This document shows positions 16,227 to 25,223 of a stretch of 61,132 nt of DNA, in pieces. Made by a program: the position numbers and the translations under genes. Numbering within the stretch: the first letter of the stretch is position 1; every line of letters begins with the position of its first letter. This DNA is from Burkholderia sp. Bp9143 (lineage in GTDB: Bacteria > Pseudomonadota > Gammaproteobacteria > Burkholderiales > Burkholderiaceae). The DNA lies in contig NZ_QTPO01000052.1 of NCBI RefSeq assembly GCF_003853645.1, positions 1 to 61,132 of the forward strand, read 5' to 3'. The notes under the pieces were generated by a model that was given only the letters and a program-made list of their open reading frames with translations, was not told the origin of the DNA and did no database searches.

Positions 16227-16954
16227 GCCAGTCAACCACCCCCGTCGTCTTCATCCACGGTTTCATCGGCACGTTCGACGTGCCCGAATGGCCCGGCCCG
16301 CATCTCGCCCCCGACCTGCTCGGCTATGGCATCCATCGCGGCACGCCGTTCGACGCAATCACGCTCGCCGCGCAGGTCGAGCATCTGCGGCAGGCCGTCG
16401 ACACGCACTACGGCGCGCAGCCGGTCGATATCGTCGGTCACTCGGTCGGCGGCGCGATCGCGATGCTGTTCGCCCATGCGCATCCGGCGCACGTGCGCCG
16501 GATCGTCAACGTCGAAGGCAACTTCACGCTCGACGATGCGTTCTGGTCGGCGTCGATCGGCCGCATGTCGCCCGCGCAAGCCGATGCGATGCTCGACGGC
16601 CTGCGCGGCGATCCGCCCGGCTGGCTGCGCGGCGCGATCGACGATCCGTCGCCGCGCCAGCTCGACGACGCGCGCCGCTGGCTCGCGCATCAGCCGGCGT
16701 CGACGCTGCGCGCGATGGGACACTCGGTCGTCGCGACGACGGGCGAACCCGGCTACCTGCAAGCGCTCGCTGAAGTATTCGAGCGCCATCCGGTGTGGCT
16801 CGTCGCGGGCGAACGCTCGCGGGCGGGCTGGCATGTGCCGGACTGGGCGCTCGCGCGCTGTGCCGGTTTCGACACGATCGGCGGCTGCGGGCATCTGATA
16901 CCGGCCGAGCAGCCCGCCGCGTTCCGGGAGGCGCTCGCGCGCCGTCTCGGCTGA
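16223..16954 (+). CDS. Alpha/beta hydrolase
   Basis: A 243-residue hydrolase of the classical fold. It shows the oxyanion-site motif FIHGF at the N-terminus, the nucleophile elbow VGHSVGGA with Ser74 and a late His in GGCGHLIPAE. The acid is probably an Asp or Glu in the strand before that (LVAGERSRAG region). Cytoplasmic: no signal peptide. It overlaps the DinB-like gene by 4 bases and is probably translated by coupling. Substrate unknown; esterases and C-C bond hydrolases share this layout. Confidence 0.85.
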   Translation: MSQSTTPVVFIHGFIGTFDVPEWPGPHLAPDLLGYGIHRGTPFDAITLAAQVEHLRQAVDTHYGAQPVDIVGHSVGGAIAMLFAHAHPAHVRRIVNVEGNFTLDDAFWSASIGRMSPAQADAMLDGLRGDPPGWLRGAIDDPSPRQLDDARRWLAHQPASTLRAMGHSVVATTGEPGYLQALAEVFERHPVWLVAGERSRAGWHVPDWALARCAGFDTIGGCGHLIPAEQPAAFREALARRLG

Positions 16955-17100
16955 CGCGTGCGGCCGCCAGGCTGCGCGCCGGCCACCTGACAACTCGTAG
17001 GATTCGCCGAAATTTGGCTGAAAGGCGCGGTTGCTAGAGTCAACCAACAGGGTTTTCCCGATGCCCGACTGCCGAACGGAAACGACACATGCGAGGCTCC

Positions 17101-17949
17101 ATGGACCTGGTACGCACGTTCTGGCTACTGCTGCTGCTCGCCGTCGCGGGCCCGGCCCTCGCCTTTCAGTCGCGGGTCGTCGCGATCCCGAGCGCGGCGA
17201 TGAACCAGACGCTGAAGGCGACCGTCGTGCTGCCCGACGACTATGCACGCCTCCACCACGGCCCGGAACGCAGCGTCGAGCGCTTTCCGGTCGTCTACCT
17301 GCTGCACGGCTCCGGCGGTGACCACACCGACTGGACCGCGAACACGCGAATCGCCGCGCTGGCCGATCGCTATCACGTGATCCTGGTGATGCCCGACGGC
17401 GGACACGAAAGCTGGTACATCGACAGCCCGTTCGACTCGGGCAGCCGCTACGAAACCTTCGTCGGCGACGAAGTCGTGTCCTATGTCGACACCCATTTCA
17501 GAACGATCGCTGCCAAGGGCGCGCGCGCGATCACCGGGCTCAGCATGGGCGGTTTCGGCTCCCTGCGCATCGCGCTCGACCGGCCCGACACGTTCGGCGC
17601 GGTCGGCAGCATCAGCGGCGCGGTCGATCCGCGCTGCTGCGAAGACGAGCCCGGCATCGACCACGTGTTCGGCGATCCCGGCCGCCATCCGTCGTTCTGG
17701 AATCGCAACGCGATCGTCGAAAGCGCGCGCGCGTTCGTCCGGGCGCATCTCGACCTGACGATCGACTGCGGCCGCGACGACTCGTTCGTCGGCTCGAACC
17801 GCACGCTGCATCAACGACTCGTCGCACTCGGTGTGCCGCATGACTATGCCGAGCGTCCAGGCGGTCACACGTGGGACTACTGGGCGCATGCGATCCGCTA
17901 CCAGATGCAGTTCTTCGCGACGTCGTTCCAGCACGGCGGCTACGCGTAG
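17101..17949 (+). CDS. Exported esterase (esterase D/PHB-depolymerase-like)
   Basis: A 282-residue secreted hydrolase. The signal peptide MDLVRTFWLLLLLAVAGPALA is followed by an esterase D-like domain: PVVYLLHGSGGDHTDW (oxyanion region), ITGLSMGGFGSLRIAL (nucleophile Ser), a Cys pair DPRCCEDE and a final HTWDYW with the catalytic His. This is the pattern of S-formylglutathione hydrolase and mycolyltransferase relatives that act on extracytoplasmic esters. I chose 17101 over 17089 because GAGG lies 6 bases upstream. It is 127 bases before a LysR gene on the same strand. Confidence 0.85.
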   Translation: MDLVRTFWLLLLLAVAGPALAFQSRVVAIPSAAMNQTLKATVVLPDDYARLHHGPERSVERFPVVYLLHGSGGDHTDWTANTRIAALADRYHVILVMPDGGHESWYIDSPFDSGSRYETFVGDEVVSYVDTHFRTIAAKGARAITGLSMGGFGSLRIALDRPDTFGAVGSISGAVDPRCCEDEPGIDHVFGDPGRHPSFWNRNAIVESARAFVRAHLDLTIDCGRDDSFVGSNRTLHQRLVALGVPHDYAERPGGHTWDYWAHAIRYQMQFFATSFQHGGYA

Positions 17950-18076
17950 GATCCGCACACCCGCGTCGCGCGCCGCGCCCGGCGTGACGCGCGCCGCACT
18001 GCCGGCCCTTACGCCGCCGCATCGCGCGACGGGCCCGATGGTAGGATGCGCAGGCATCGACCACCCGACTTCCTCC

Positions 18077-18976
18077 ATGCCGCGCGACAACTTTGCGGAC
18101 CTGCTGGCCTTCATCGCCGTCGCGCGCGAGCGCAGCTTCACGCGTGCGGCCGCCCGGCTCGGCGTGTCGCAATCCGCACTCAGCCATACGATCCGCTCGC
18201 TCGAGACGCGTCTCGGCGTGCGATTGCTCATGCGCACGACGCGCAGTGTGGCGCCGACCGAAGCCGGCGAGCGCCTGTTGCTCAACCTCGCGCCGCGCTT
18301 CGACGAAATCGAGGCCGAACTGTCCGCGCTCGCCGAGCTGCGCGACAAACCGGCCGGCACCGTGCGCATCAACGCGACCGACTACGTGATCCGCACGCTG
18401 CTGTGGCCGAAGCTGTCGCCGATCCTGCGCGACTACCGCGACCTGAAGGTCGAGTTCGTGACCGACTACGGGCTGTCGGACATCGTCGCGGAACGCTTCG
18501 ACATCGGCGTGCGGCTTGGCGACCAGGTCGCGAAGGACATGATCGCGGTCCGTATCTCGCCCGACCTGAAAATGGCGATCGTCGGCGCGCCCGCGTATTT
18601 CGAGGAACGCGAACGGCCCGCGACGCCGCAGGATCTCGTCGCGCACGACTGCATCAACCTGCGCCTGCCGACGCACGGCGCGCTGTACGCGTGGGAACTC
18701 GCGCGCGGCGACGACACGCTGCAGGTGCGTGTCGACGGCCAGGTCACGTTCAACGGCACCTACGAAATACTCGATGCGGCGCTCGCCGGCTACGGCCTGG
18801 CCTACGTGCCGGCCGAACTCGCCGCGCCGCACGTCGCCGCCGGCAGGCTCGTCAGCGTGCTCGACGACTGGTGTCCGACGTTTCCGGGCCATCATCTGTA
18901 CTACGCGAGCCGACGGCAATCGTCGCGCGCGTTCGCGCTGATCGTCGACGCGCTGCGCCACTCCGGCCATTCATGA
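18077..18976 (+). CDS. LysR-family transcriptional regulator
   Basis: A 299-residue regulator. The N-terminal winged helix-turn-helix is clear (FTRAAARLGVSQSALSHTIRSLETRLGVRLLMRTTR), followed by a co-inducer domain of the DsdC/AaeR-like subgroup that begins PAGTVRINATDYV. It lies 96 bases upstream of a carboxymuconolactone decarboxylase-family gene and an aldo/keto reductase on the same strand, the likeliest targets. The start is the ATG at 18077; the longer frame to 17831 overlaps the esterase gene. Confidence 0.92.
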   Translation: MPRDNFADLLAFIAVARERSFTRAAARLGVSQSALSHTIRSLETRLGVRLLMRTTRSVAPTEAGERLLLNLAPRFDEIEAELSALAELRDKPAGTVRINATDYVIRTLLWPKLSPILRDYRDLKVEFVTDYGLSDIVAERFDIGVRLGDQVAKDMIAVRISPDLKMAIVGAPAYFEERERPATPQDLVAHDCINLRLPTHGALYAWELARGDDTLQVRVDGQVTFNGTYEILDAALAGYGLAYVPAELAAPHVAAGRLVSVLDDWCPTFPGHHLYYASRRQSSRAFALIVDALRHSGHS

Positions 18977-19072
18977 GCCGGTTCGATAAGTGCATGCGCA
19001 TTCCTGGGGATTATCGATAAGCGCGTCGGTGGCTACCATCGTCGATGTCTTCCACGTCCTCCGGAGCCCTCG

Positions 19073-19399
19073 ATGTCCGAACCGACTTCCGCCGCGCGCC
19101 AGGCCTTCGGCGCGATCGCGCCGGCCCTCGCCGACTACACCGACAACGTGCTGTTCGGCGACGTGTGGCAGCGCCCCGGCCTGTCGCCGCGCGATCGCAG
19201 CCTGATCACGGTCGCGAGCCTCGTTGCACTGTATCGCGTGAACGAGTTGCCGTTCCATCTGAAGAAGGCGCTCGACAACGGCATCACGCGCGACGAGTTG
19301 ATCGAAGCGATCACGCACCTCGCGTTCTACTCGGGCTGGCCGACCGCGAGCTCGGCGTTGCCGATCGCGAAGCGCGTGTTCGACGAAGCAGGCGTGTGA
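19073..19399 (+). CDS. Carboxymuconolactone decarboxylase-family protein (AhpD-like)
   Basis: The 108-residue protein is one compact helical CMD domain. RSLITVASLVALYRVNELPFHLKKALDNG and EAITHLAFYSGWPTA match the family core, including the conserved Glu and His. The AhpD CxxC redox pair is absent, which favours a decarboxylase-like or unknown role over peroxidase reduction. CGGAG precedes the ATG. The next gene is an aldo/keto reductase 74 bases downstream; such pairs are common in LysR-controlled stress or detoxification loci. Confidence 0.88.
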   Translation: MSEPTSAARQAFGAIAPALADYTDNVLFGDVWQRPGLSPRDRSLITVASLVALYRVNELPFHLKKALDNGITRDELIEAITHLAFYSGWPTASSALPIAKRVFDEAGV

Positions 19400-19473
19400 G
19401 CGCCGCATCCGACCCGCGCGTCGATTCAATCGACTTCAACCGACGCGGGCGCTCGCCCGCATGGAGCCTCACC

Positions 19474-20481
19474 ATGGATTACCGCTATCTCGGGCGCAGC
19501 GCGCTGAAAGTGTCGCCGCTGTGTCTCGGCGCGATGATGTTCGGCGGCGAGACCGACGAAGCGACATCGACGCGCATCATCGACAAGGCATTCGACCAGG
19601 GCATCAACTTCATCGACACGGCCGACGTGTATCACGCCGGACGCTCGGAAGAAATCGTCGGCCGAGCGATCGCGCGGCATCGCGACAGTTGGGTCGTCGC
19701 GACGAAGTTCGGCTTTCCGGCCGGACCGGACGCCGGGCCGAATCGTCAGGGCCAGTCGCGCAAATGGATCTACGAATCGGTCGACGCGAGCCTGAAACGG
19801 CTTGGCACCGATTACATCGACATCCTGTATTTCCATCGCACGCTGACCGATGCGCCGCTCGAGGAAGGGATGCGTGCGGTGGCCGACCTGATCCGGCAGG
19901 GCAAGGTGCGCTATGTGGGACTGTCGAACTTCAAGGGCTGGCGCCTCGCCGAAATCGTGCGCCTCGCCGACCAGCTCGGCATCGATCGTCCGGTGGCGAG
20001 CGAACCGCTGTACAACCTCGTCGATCGCACGGCCGAAGTCGAACAGTTGCCGGCGGCCGCGCATTACGGCATCGGTGTCGTCCCGTACAGCCCGCTCGCG
20101 CGCGGCGTGCTGACCGGCAAGTACGCGCCGGGCGCGCAACCGCCCGCCGATTCACGCGCGGGCCGCGGCGACCGGCGCATCCAGCAGACGGAATGGCGGC
20201 CCGAGTCGCTGCACATCGCGCGGCAGGTGGCCGAGCACGCGGCCGCGCGCGGCACGACGTCGGTCGCGTTCGCGCTTGCCTGGGTGATGAAGAACCGGAT
20301 CGTCAGCTCGACGATCGCCGGCCCGCGCACCGAGGCGCACTGGGACAGCTACATCGATGCGCTGACGCTCGAACTCGGCCCCGACGACGAGCGCTTCGTC
20401 GATTCGCTGGTGCCGCCGGGACATGCGTCGACGCACGGTTATACGGATCCCGGCTATCCGGTCGAAGGGCGGAAGGTGTGA
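19474..20481 (+). CDS. Aldo/keto reductase
   Basis: A 335-residue NADPH-dependent reductase of the AKR12/YajO-like group. The catalytic tetrad is recognisable: Asp in FIDTADVY, Tyr in the same segment, Lys in WVVATKFG and His in LYFHRTLTD. The cofactor-binding C-terminal part includes VPYSPLARGVLTGKY and SSTIAGPRTEAHW. GGAG lies 9 bases before the start at 19474. Together with the CMD-family gene upstream it forms a probable two-gene unit. Confidence 0.92.
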   Translation: MDYRYLGRSALKVSPLCLGAMMFGGETDEATSTRIIDKAFDQGINFIDTADVYHAGRSEEIVGRAIARHRDSWVVATKFGFPAGPDAGPNRQGQSRKWIYESVDASLKRLGTDYIDILYFHRTLTDAPLEEGMRAVADLIRQGKVRYVGLSNFKGWRLAEIVRLADQLGIDRPVASEPLYNLVDRTAEVEQLPAAAHYGIGVVPYSPLARGVLTGKYAPGAQPPADSRAGRGDRRIQQTEWRPESLHIARQVAEHAAARGTTSVAFALAWVMKNRIVSSTIAGPRTEAHWDSYIDALTLELGPDDERFVDSLVPPGHASTHGYTDPGYPVEGRKV

Positions 20482-20702
20482 TGTTCGTCTGCTGAAGCCG
20501 GATACACGCTGCCCGCCGGCATGACGCGACGGGAGCGATGGCGGGTTCGCGGAGGATCAATGACTGACATGCCGGATGCTATCGCCCGGCAAGTTGGGAC
20601 GTCGTCGGTACGTCGGTATGTCGGCGCGCCGGGCGTCGAGCGACGCGGCAAAAAACAAAACGAAAAACGACAGCGGCGGAAGTGAAAGCAGAAGCCGCGA
20701 AT

Positions 20703-20933
20703 TCAGTTGTCGTGCGCCGCGTCGGCGCTCACCACGCGATCGAAGAATTCCTGCGCACGCGCCAGCTCGTCAAGCGCGCGATCGAGGCGCGACATCGCAA
20801 GTGCATATTCGGCCGACGAGATGTCGTCGTCGCTATCCCCGCGCACGGCGCGAAACGCCTGGTCGACGTTGCGCGTCGCTTCGACGAAGCGTTGCGCGGC
20901 CCGGGCTTCCCGCGAACAGATGTGGGTCGACAT
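20703..20933 (-). CDS. Small helical protein, 76 residues
   Basis: No named family recognised. The product is helical and acidic at the C-terminus, with MSTHICSREARAAQRFVEA at the start and regularly spaced Ala/Arg/Leu heptads (LDRALDELARAQEFFDRVV) that could form a coiled coil. Support comes from the GGGAGAA ribosome binding site, codon usage like the surroundings and the lack of a better frame. It is a lone gene downstream of the 301-residue gene at 21213-22118 on the same strand, with a 279-base gap. Confidence 0.55.
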   Translation of the reverse strand: MSTHICSREARAAQRFVEATRNVDQAFRAVRGDSDDDISSAEYALAMSRLDRALDELARAQEFFDRVVSADAAHDN

Positions 20934-21191
20934 CGACACTTCTCCCTCAGGGTTGCGGTGTGAAGCAAGCCGACGCCCAGTGTGCGTGGTGCGCATGTCG
21001 GCGGCGTGAACGACGGCAAGCAGCTTGTCGACGCACGGCCATCGCGTGGCACGCTTCGTGGCGATTGTCGCTCCACACTCGCCGATCCGCCATGGCGAGA
21101 TTGCAACAAATTCTTGCGCGCGCCGAGATGGCGACAACCCTCATGCGTGTCGTTGCACGCGCATTCAGTTGCCCTGCTTCGCGTCACGCGC

Positions 21192-21221
21192 CGCGCATGA
21201 GCGGCGCGAACGTCATGCGCG
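21192..21221 (-). terminator. Hairpin overlapping the stop codon of the 301-residue gene
   Basis: Arms CGCGCATGA and TCATGCGCG are perfect over 9 bp with a 12-base loop; one arm contains the stop codon of the gene at 21213-22118. There is no T-run. Confidence 0.35.
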
Positions 21222-22118
21222 CCCGATGCGCGGATGCGCGAGACCGCCGAATGCGGCCGCTTCGCCGGGCGACAGATCGAACAGATCGCCGGTGGGCTCG
21301 CGCGGATGCTCGGCCGCTGGCCGGCTGCGCAGTCGAGCGACATGCGTGGGCGCGACGTAGGCGGCCGCCGTTTCGAGCGGCGGCACGTCGAACAGGTCGC
21401 GCGTGACGCCGCGCACGGCATCCGTCGGCGACTTTCCGCGCAATCGCGCGACCAGTTCGACGAATCGGTCGAAATCGCCGGCGCGCGTCGCCTTGTTCAC
21501 CTCGGCGAGATCGCGCGCCTTCAGCACGCACGGCTGCGCGAGCCGCACGAAATACGGCGCCTCGAGTTCGACCGACAGCGCGAGCGGATAGCTCTTGCCG
21601 GTTTGTTCCTTCGCACGCCCGATGCAGTCGACCACGGCCGCGCCCTGCGCGACGCCGAGCGGCTGGCCCGTGCTCACGCTGCGCAGGTGATCGGGGAACA
21701 CGCGCAGTTGCGTGCCGACCGTCAGCGCGGTGGACGATGCGCAGACGAGCGCGTAGTGCTGTTCGCGACGCCGGCCCGACGGCAGCGTCGAACGGCTCGC
21801 GATGAACGTGTGCGGCGGCAGCGGCCGCACCTGGCCGCTGGCGTCGACCCACGCATTCCATAACAGCGCGTCCTCGCGCCTGCGCTCGCCCGGCCGCGTG
21901 CGCGACGCGACCGGCGAAAACAGCGCGAGCAGCGAGCCCGTGCGATGCGCGGCGACTTGCGCGCCGCTGCCGAGCGGCTGGTTGATGCCCCACAGAAAAC
22001 GCCCGCCTCCGAGCCGGCGCTCCCATTCCTTGCGGAGCACGACGGTCGGCAGTTCCTCGCCGGACTCGGTACCGATCTTCGCCCAGCAGAACGTGGGAGG
22101 GAGGTGTTTCAGTGTCAT
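21213..22118 (-). CDS. Unrecognised protein, 301 residues, divergent from a small HTH gene
   Basis: I do not recognise a named family. The N-terminal region FCWAKIG-TESGEELPTVV with RKEWERRLGGGRFLWGINQ and a central HYALVCASS segment look like a conserved fold, and KEQTGKSYPLALSVELEAP resembles a strand-helix pair. The C-terminal 60 residues are Pro/Ala/Arg-rich and probably flexible, and contain a repeated TRDLFDVPPLE / TGDLFDLSPGE motif. The start at 22118 has GAGAAAG. It is divergent from the HTH gene at 22197-22535, with only 78 bases between the two starts, so the small regulator is likely to control it. A host-interaction or defence role is possible but not shown. Confidence 0.7.
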   Translation of the reverse strand: MTLKHLPPTFCWAKIGTESGEELPTVVLRKEWERRLGGGRFLWGINQPLGSGAQVAAHRTGSLLALFSPVASRTRPGERRREDALLWNAWVDASGQVRPLPPHTFIASRSTLPSGRRREQHYALVCASSTALTVGTQLRVFPDHLRSVSTGQPLGVAQGAAVVDCIGRAKEQTGKSYPLALSVELEAPYFVRLAQPCVLKARDLAEVNKATRAGDFDRFVELVARLRGKSPTDAVRGVTRDLFDVPPLETAAAYVAPTHVARLRSRPAAEHPREPTGDLFDLSPGEAAAFGGLAHPRIGRA

Positions 22119-22160
22119 CAACTTTCTCGGGATACAGCCTCGCTGGTGACAGCAAGCCCA

Positions 22161-22189
22161 TTCAGCAACCGTAACTGTATAGGTATAAT
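22161..22189 (+). promoter_or_regulatory. Candidate promoter TTCAGC-N17-TATAAT with the start codon at the predicted +1
   Basis: A consensus TATAAT (22184-22189) lies 17 bases after TTCAGC. Transcription would begin near 22196, one base before the ATG at 22197, giving a leaderless transcript. Confidence 0.5.
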
Positions 22190-22196
22190 GCATCGC

Positions 22197-22535
22197 ATGG
22201 AAGCCCCGGATCACGATTTTCCTGTACAAGACCTGTTACGCCGTCTGATGGCGGACACACGCTCGTCCAGCGAAATTGCGCGGCTTTCCGGGGTCAGCCA
22301 GCCGACCGTGTCGCGCCTGCGGCTGTCGAACGGGCATCGGCTGCGGCGCAGCGCGCCATTCAACAAGCTATGCAGTTTCTACGGTGTCGATACCGGCCCG
22401 GCGCGCCGCCGCTACAACGACCTGCTGCGCGACGCGATCGTCGACGCGTGGGACGGCTCCGACGAGCACGGGCGCGCGCTGCTGGTCGTGATTCAGGGGT
22501 TGAAGGATCTGCAGGCGAAGGCCGACGACGGGTAA
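22197..22535 (+). CDS. Small helix-turn-helix protein, 112 residues
   Basis: The N-terminal half contains a DNA-binding helix-turn-helix of the XRE/Cro or resolvase type: SSSEIARLSGVSQPTVSRLRLSNG. The remainder (CSFYGVDTGPARRRYNDLLRDAIVDAWDGS...LLVVIQGLKDLQ) is helical and could dimerise. No membrane segment or nuclease motif is seen. The ATG at 22188 is possible but overlaps the TATAAT box; the ATG at 22197 has no Shine-Dalgarno and fits a leaderless start. The gene is probably autoregulated and may control the divergent 301-residue gene. Confidence 0.75.
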   Translation: MEAPDHDFPVQDLLRRLMADTRSSSEIARLSGVSQPTVSRLRLSNGHRLRRSAPFNKLCSFYGVDTGPARRRYNDLLRDAIVDAWDGSDEHGRALLVVIQGLKDLQAKADDG

Positions 22536-23122
22536 CGGCGCGCAGGCGTTCATGAATGGAAGGAAGACTGAAAGCACCCGGCGGGCGGTGGCGAATGCGA
22601 TTCGTCATCGCCCGTTTTGCATCGGGCGATGCGACGCGAAGCAACGCTCAGCGTGCCGCCGAACACGTGCGACGCAATCGCACCACCCACCCCCGCATCG
22701 GCAACACGTCGAAACTTAATTTGCCTAAGGTTAAAAAAGTTTGACACGCCGTTTTCACTGAGATAACTTTTGCGCAAGCTTCCGGAAAGCAAACGCGAAC
22801 CGGCAAGCCATCACGATGCGCGGCGCGGCCGAAACCGCCGATCCGTTTCATTCCGTCGCCGCACGCGCGTCGCGTCGTGTTTTTCTGCAGCGCAGCACCG
22901 CAGCTCGCAACATCTCCGCCTCATCGAATGATGTCGTTCCGTTTCATCTGGAAGGACGCGCGGCACGCGCACATTTGATTTGCAGTCCTTCATGACTCGC
23001 GGCGCTGCCGTTGTCCTGATGGTGCAGTTTCCTCTTCGTCGAATGCAGTAATCGGCCCGGCCCGCAGGGGGCGTATCGCGGACCGGTCGTATCCACACAC
23101 AATCAAAAGAACGAGGTCGGCA
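22536..23122. other. 587-base spacer, promoter and leader of the X-Pro peptidase-like gene
   Basis: No gene is supported. It holds the promoter at 22741-22769 and then a GC-rich leader. I see no strong hairpin or known riboswitch pattern. Confidence 0.45.
22741..22769 (+). promoter_or_regulatory. Sigma-70-like promoter TTGACA-N17-TAACTT
   Basis: A consensus -35 box with 17-base spacing to TAACTT, preceded by an A-rich tract (GGTTAAAAAAG). It would start transcription near 22776, about 350 bases before the ATG at 23123. Confidence 0.55.
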
Positions 23123-25072
23123 ATGCAAATTCATCTCAGAGGATCGCGTCGCGCATGGCTGCCCGCGCTCGTCGCGGCCGCGACGCTCGCCGCATGCGGC
23201 GGTGACGACGGCGGCAGCGTCGCGGGCGTATCCGCACTCGCGCAAGCCCAGGGCCAGGATCAACAGGACGACGGCGCCGAATCGGCGGCCAACGCACAAG
23301 CGCGCATGTCGCCGTCGGGTGTCCCGTACGCGAATCCGGCCAGCGGCGGACGCTACAAACCGGTGATCAGCAACGGCCAGGTACAGCCGTCGCTGTCGGG
23401 CGGCACGATCGAGGAAAACGCGTGGGTCGACACGTCGGTCGATTCCGACGGCGACGGCACGCACGACCGCATCCATGTGCGCATCGTGCGCCCGTCCGAA
23501 ACCGCGAGCGGCGCCCGCACGCCGGTCATCGTGCTCGCGAGCCCGTACTACGCGGGGCTCGCCGACAGCCCCAACCACGACGTCGACGTCGAACTCGACG
23601 GCACGGCGCATCCCGCGGCAGCGGCCGCCGGCGCCGCATCCGCCCGCATCATGGCCGCGATACCGCAAGTACGGATGCTGCAGCAGCTCGAGGCGGCCGC
23701 GGCCGGCCGTTCATGGATCGAAAGCTACTTCGTGCCGCGCGGCTTCACGATCGTCTATGCGGATTCGCTCGGCACCGCCGGCTCCGACGGCTGCCCGACG
23801 ATCCTCACGCGCGACGAATCCGTCGCGATGGCATCGGTGATCCGCTGGCTCGGCCGTGATGCAACCGCGAAGGATGCGAACGGCAAGGCAGTCGTCGCGA
23901 GCTGGTCGACGGGCCACGTCGGCATGTACGGCGTGTCGTACGACGGCACGCTGCCGAAGATGGTCGCGAGCCTGCGCACACGCGGGCTCGACGCGATCGT
24001 GCCGATCGCCGGGCTGTCGAACATGTACGGCTACTACCGCTCGGGCGGCCTCGTTCGCGCGCCGGAGGGCTATCAGGGCGAGGACGTCGACGTCTATATC
24101 AAGGCGCTGCTGACGAATGCACATCCGGAGCGCTGCACGCACCTGATCGACGAAGCGCTGCAGCAGGAAGACCGCAAGACGGGCGACTATTCGCCGTTCT
24201 GGGCCGCGCGCGACATCCCGACCGCGCACGCGGTCGCGCCGGCACTCGTCGCGCAGGGGCTGACCGACGACAACGTGCGTGTCGACCAGTCGACGTCGTG
24301 GTATCTCGCGATGCGGCGTCAGGGCGTGCCGACGCAGCTGTGGCTGCATCGCCTGAAGCACACCGACCCGACCCGCGTACCGGCGATGGCCGACGCATGG
24401 ACCGCCGAGGTGAACCGCTGGTTCACGCGCTATCTGATCGGCGTCGACAATGGCGTCGAACGCGATCCGCGCGCGGTGGTCGAGCAGGCCGACGGCACGC
24501 TGCTGAAGGAAGCCGACTGGGCCGCGCGGCGCGCCACGCCGGTCGCGTATTTCGCGGGCGGCGATGGCACGGGCACCGGCACGCTGTTGCGGATGCCGAG
24601 CGGCGGCCCGCTCGCGCGTTTCACCGACGATGCGTCGATTCCCGCGCTCACACTGGCGAACGCAACGACCGGCGAGCATCGCGGCCGCTTCGAGACGGCG
24701 CCGTTCACGGCCGCGACGCGCCTGTCCGGCACCGCGACCGCCCGCGTGCGGCTGACCTTCACCGGTATCGCGAACGTGACGGCGCTGCTGGTCGACCGCG
24801 CGCCGGACGGCACGGCGACGATCGTCTCGCGGGCATGGACCGATCCGCGCAACCGCGTGTCGGACTGGTTCTCGGCACCCGTGTTGCCGGGGATGCCGTA
24901 TGACCTCAAGCTGACGTTCATGCCGCGCGACTACAAGCTCGAAGCGGGTCACAAGCTCGGCCTCGTCGTGCTGTCGAGCGACAACGAGGCGACGCTGCGG
25001 CCGGCACCGGGCACGGGTCTCGCGCTCGATCCGGCAGGCACGTCGGTGACGGTGCCGCTGGTGTCGTCCTGA
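23123..25072 (+). CDS. X-Pro dipeptidyl-peptidase/CocE-type lipoprotein hydrolase
   Basis: The 649-residue protein has a lipobox LAAC at Cys25 and a low-complexity Gln/Asp/Ala linker (residues 37-60). The alpha/beta hydrolase domain follows: PVIVLASPYY, YADSLGTAGSDGCPT, then GMYGVSYDGTLP with nucleophile Ser272, Asp in LTDDNV and His in LHRLKHTDP. The C-terminal 170 residues form the galactose-binding-like beta domain typical of X-Pro dipeptidyl-peptidases (TATARVRLTFTG, LPGMPYDLKLTFMPRDYKLEAGHKLGLVV). CocE/NonD relatives hydrolyse esters or cleave dipeptides after Pro. Being a lipoprotein, it would act at the outer membrane on external peptides. The gene is monocistronic. Confidence 0.88.
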   Translation: MQIHLRGSRRAWLPALVAAATLAACGGDDGGSVAGVSALAQAQGQDQQDDGAESAANAQARMSPSGVPYANPASGGRYKPVISNGQVQPSLSGGTIEENAWVDTSVDSDGDGTHDRIHVRIVRPSETASGARTPVIVLASPYYAGLADSPNHDVDVELDGTAHPAAAAAGAASARIMAAIPQVRMLQQLEAAAAGRSWIESYFVPRGFTIVYADSLGTAGSDGCPTILTRDESVAMASVIRWLGRDATAKDANGKAVVASWSTGHVGMYGVSYDGTLPKMVASLRTRGLDAIVPIAGLSNMYGYYRSGGLVRAPEGYQGEDVDVYIKALLTNAHPERCTHLIDEALQQEDRKTGDYSPFWAARDIPTAHAVAPALVAQGLTDDNVRVDQSTSWYLAMRRQGVPTQLWLHRLKHTDPTRVPAMADAWTAEVNRWFTRYLIGVDNGVERDPRAVVEQADGTLLKEADWAARRATPVAYFAGGDGTGTGTLLRMPSGGPLARFTDDASIPALTLANATTGEHRGRFETAPFTAATRLSGTATARVRLTFTGIANVTALLVDRAPDGTATIVSRAWTDPRNRVSDWFSAPVLPGMPYDLKLTFMPRDYKLEAGHKLGLVVLSSDNEATLRPAPGTGLALDPAGTSVTVPLVSS

Positions 25073-25109
25073 CCTGGACCGCGCAAACGAGCGCGGTTGT
25101 CCGACGCAT

Positions 25110-25139
25110 GCGCGTGCGGTCGTGAACGATCGCACGCGC
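25110..25139. terminator. 13-bp hairpin between convergent genes
   Basis: GCGCGTGCGGTCG pairs with CGATCGCACGCGC around a TGAA loop, with one G-U pair. It lies between the convergent peptidase and carbamoylase genes and could end both transcripts, although no T-run is present. A shorter 7-bp hairpin precedes it at 25078-25097. Confidence 0.45.
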
Positions 25140-25223
25140 CCGGGGGCCGCGTAACACGTACCGCAGGCGCCACGCGGCGATGCTTTACCGTCGCGCGGCG
25201 CCGTTCCTCATCGGCAACGCGTC

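Noticed and set aside
18984..19020. CGATAA ... TTATCG pair between LysR and the CMD-family gene
   Set aside because: Short arms 21 bases apart; could be chance in this composition, so not listed as a site although LysR binding there is possible.
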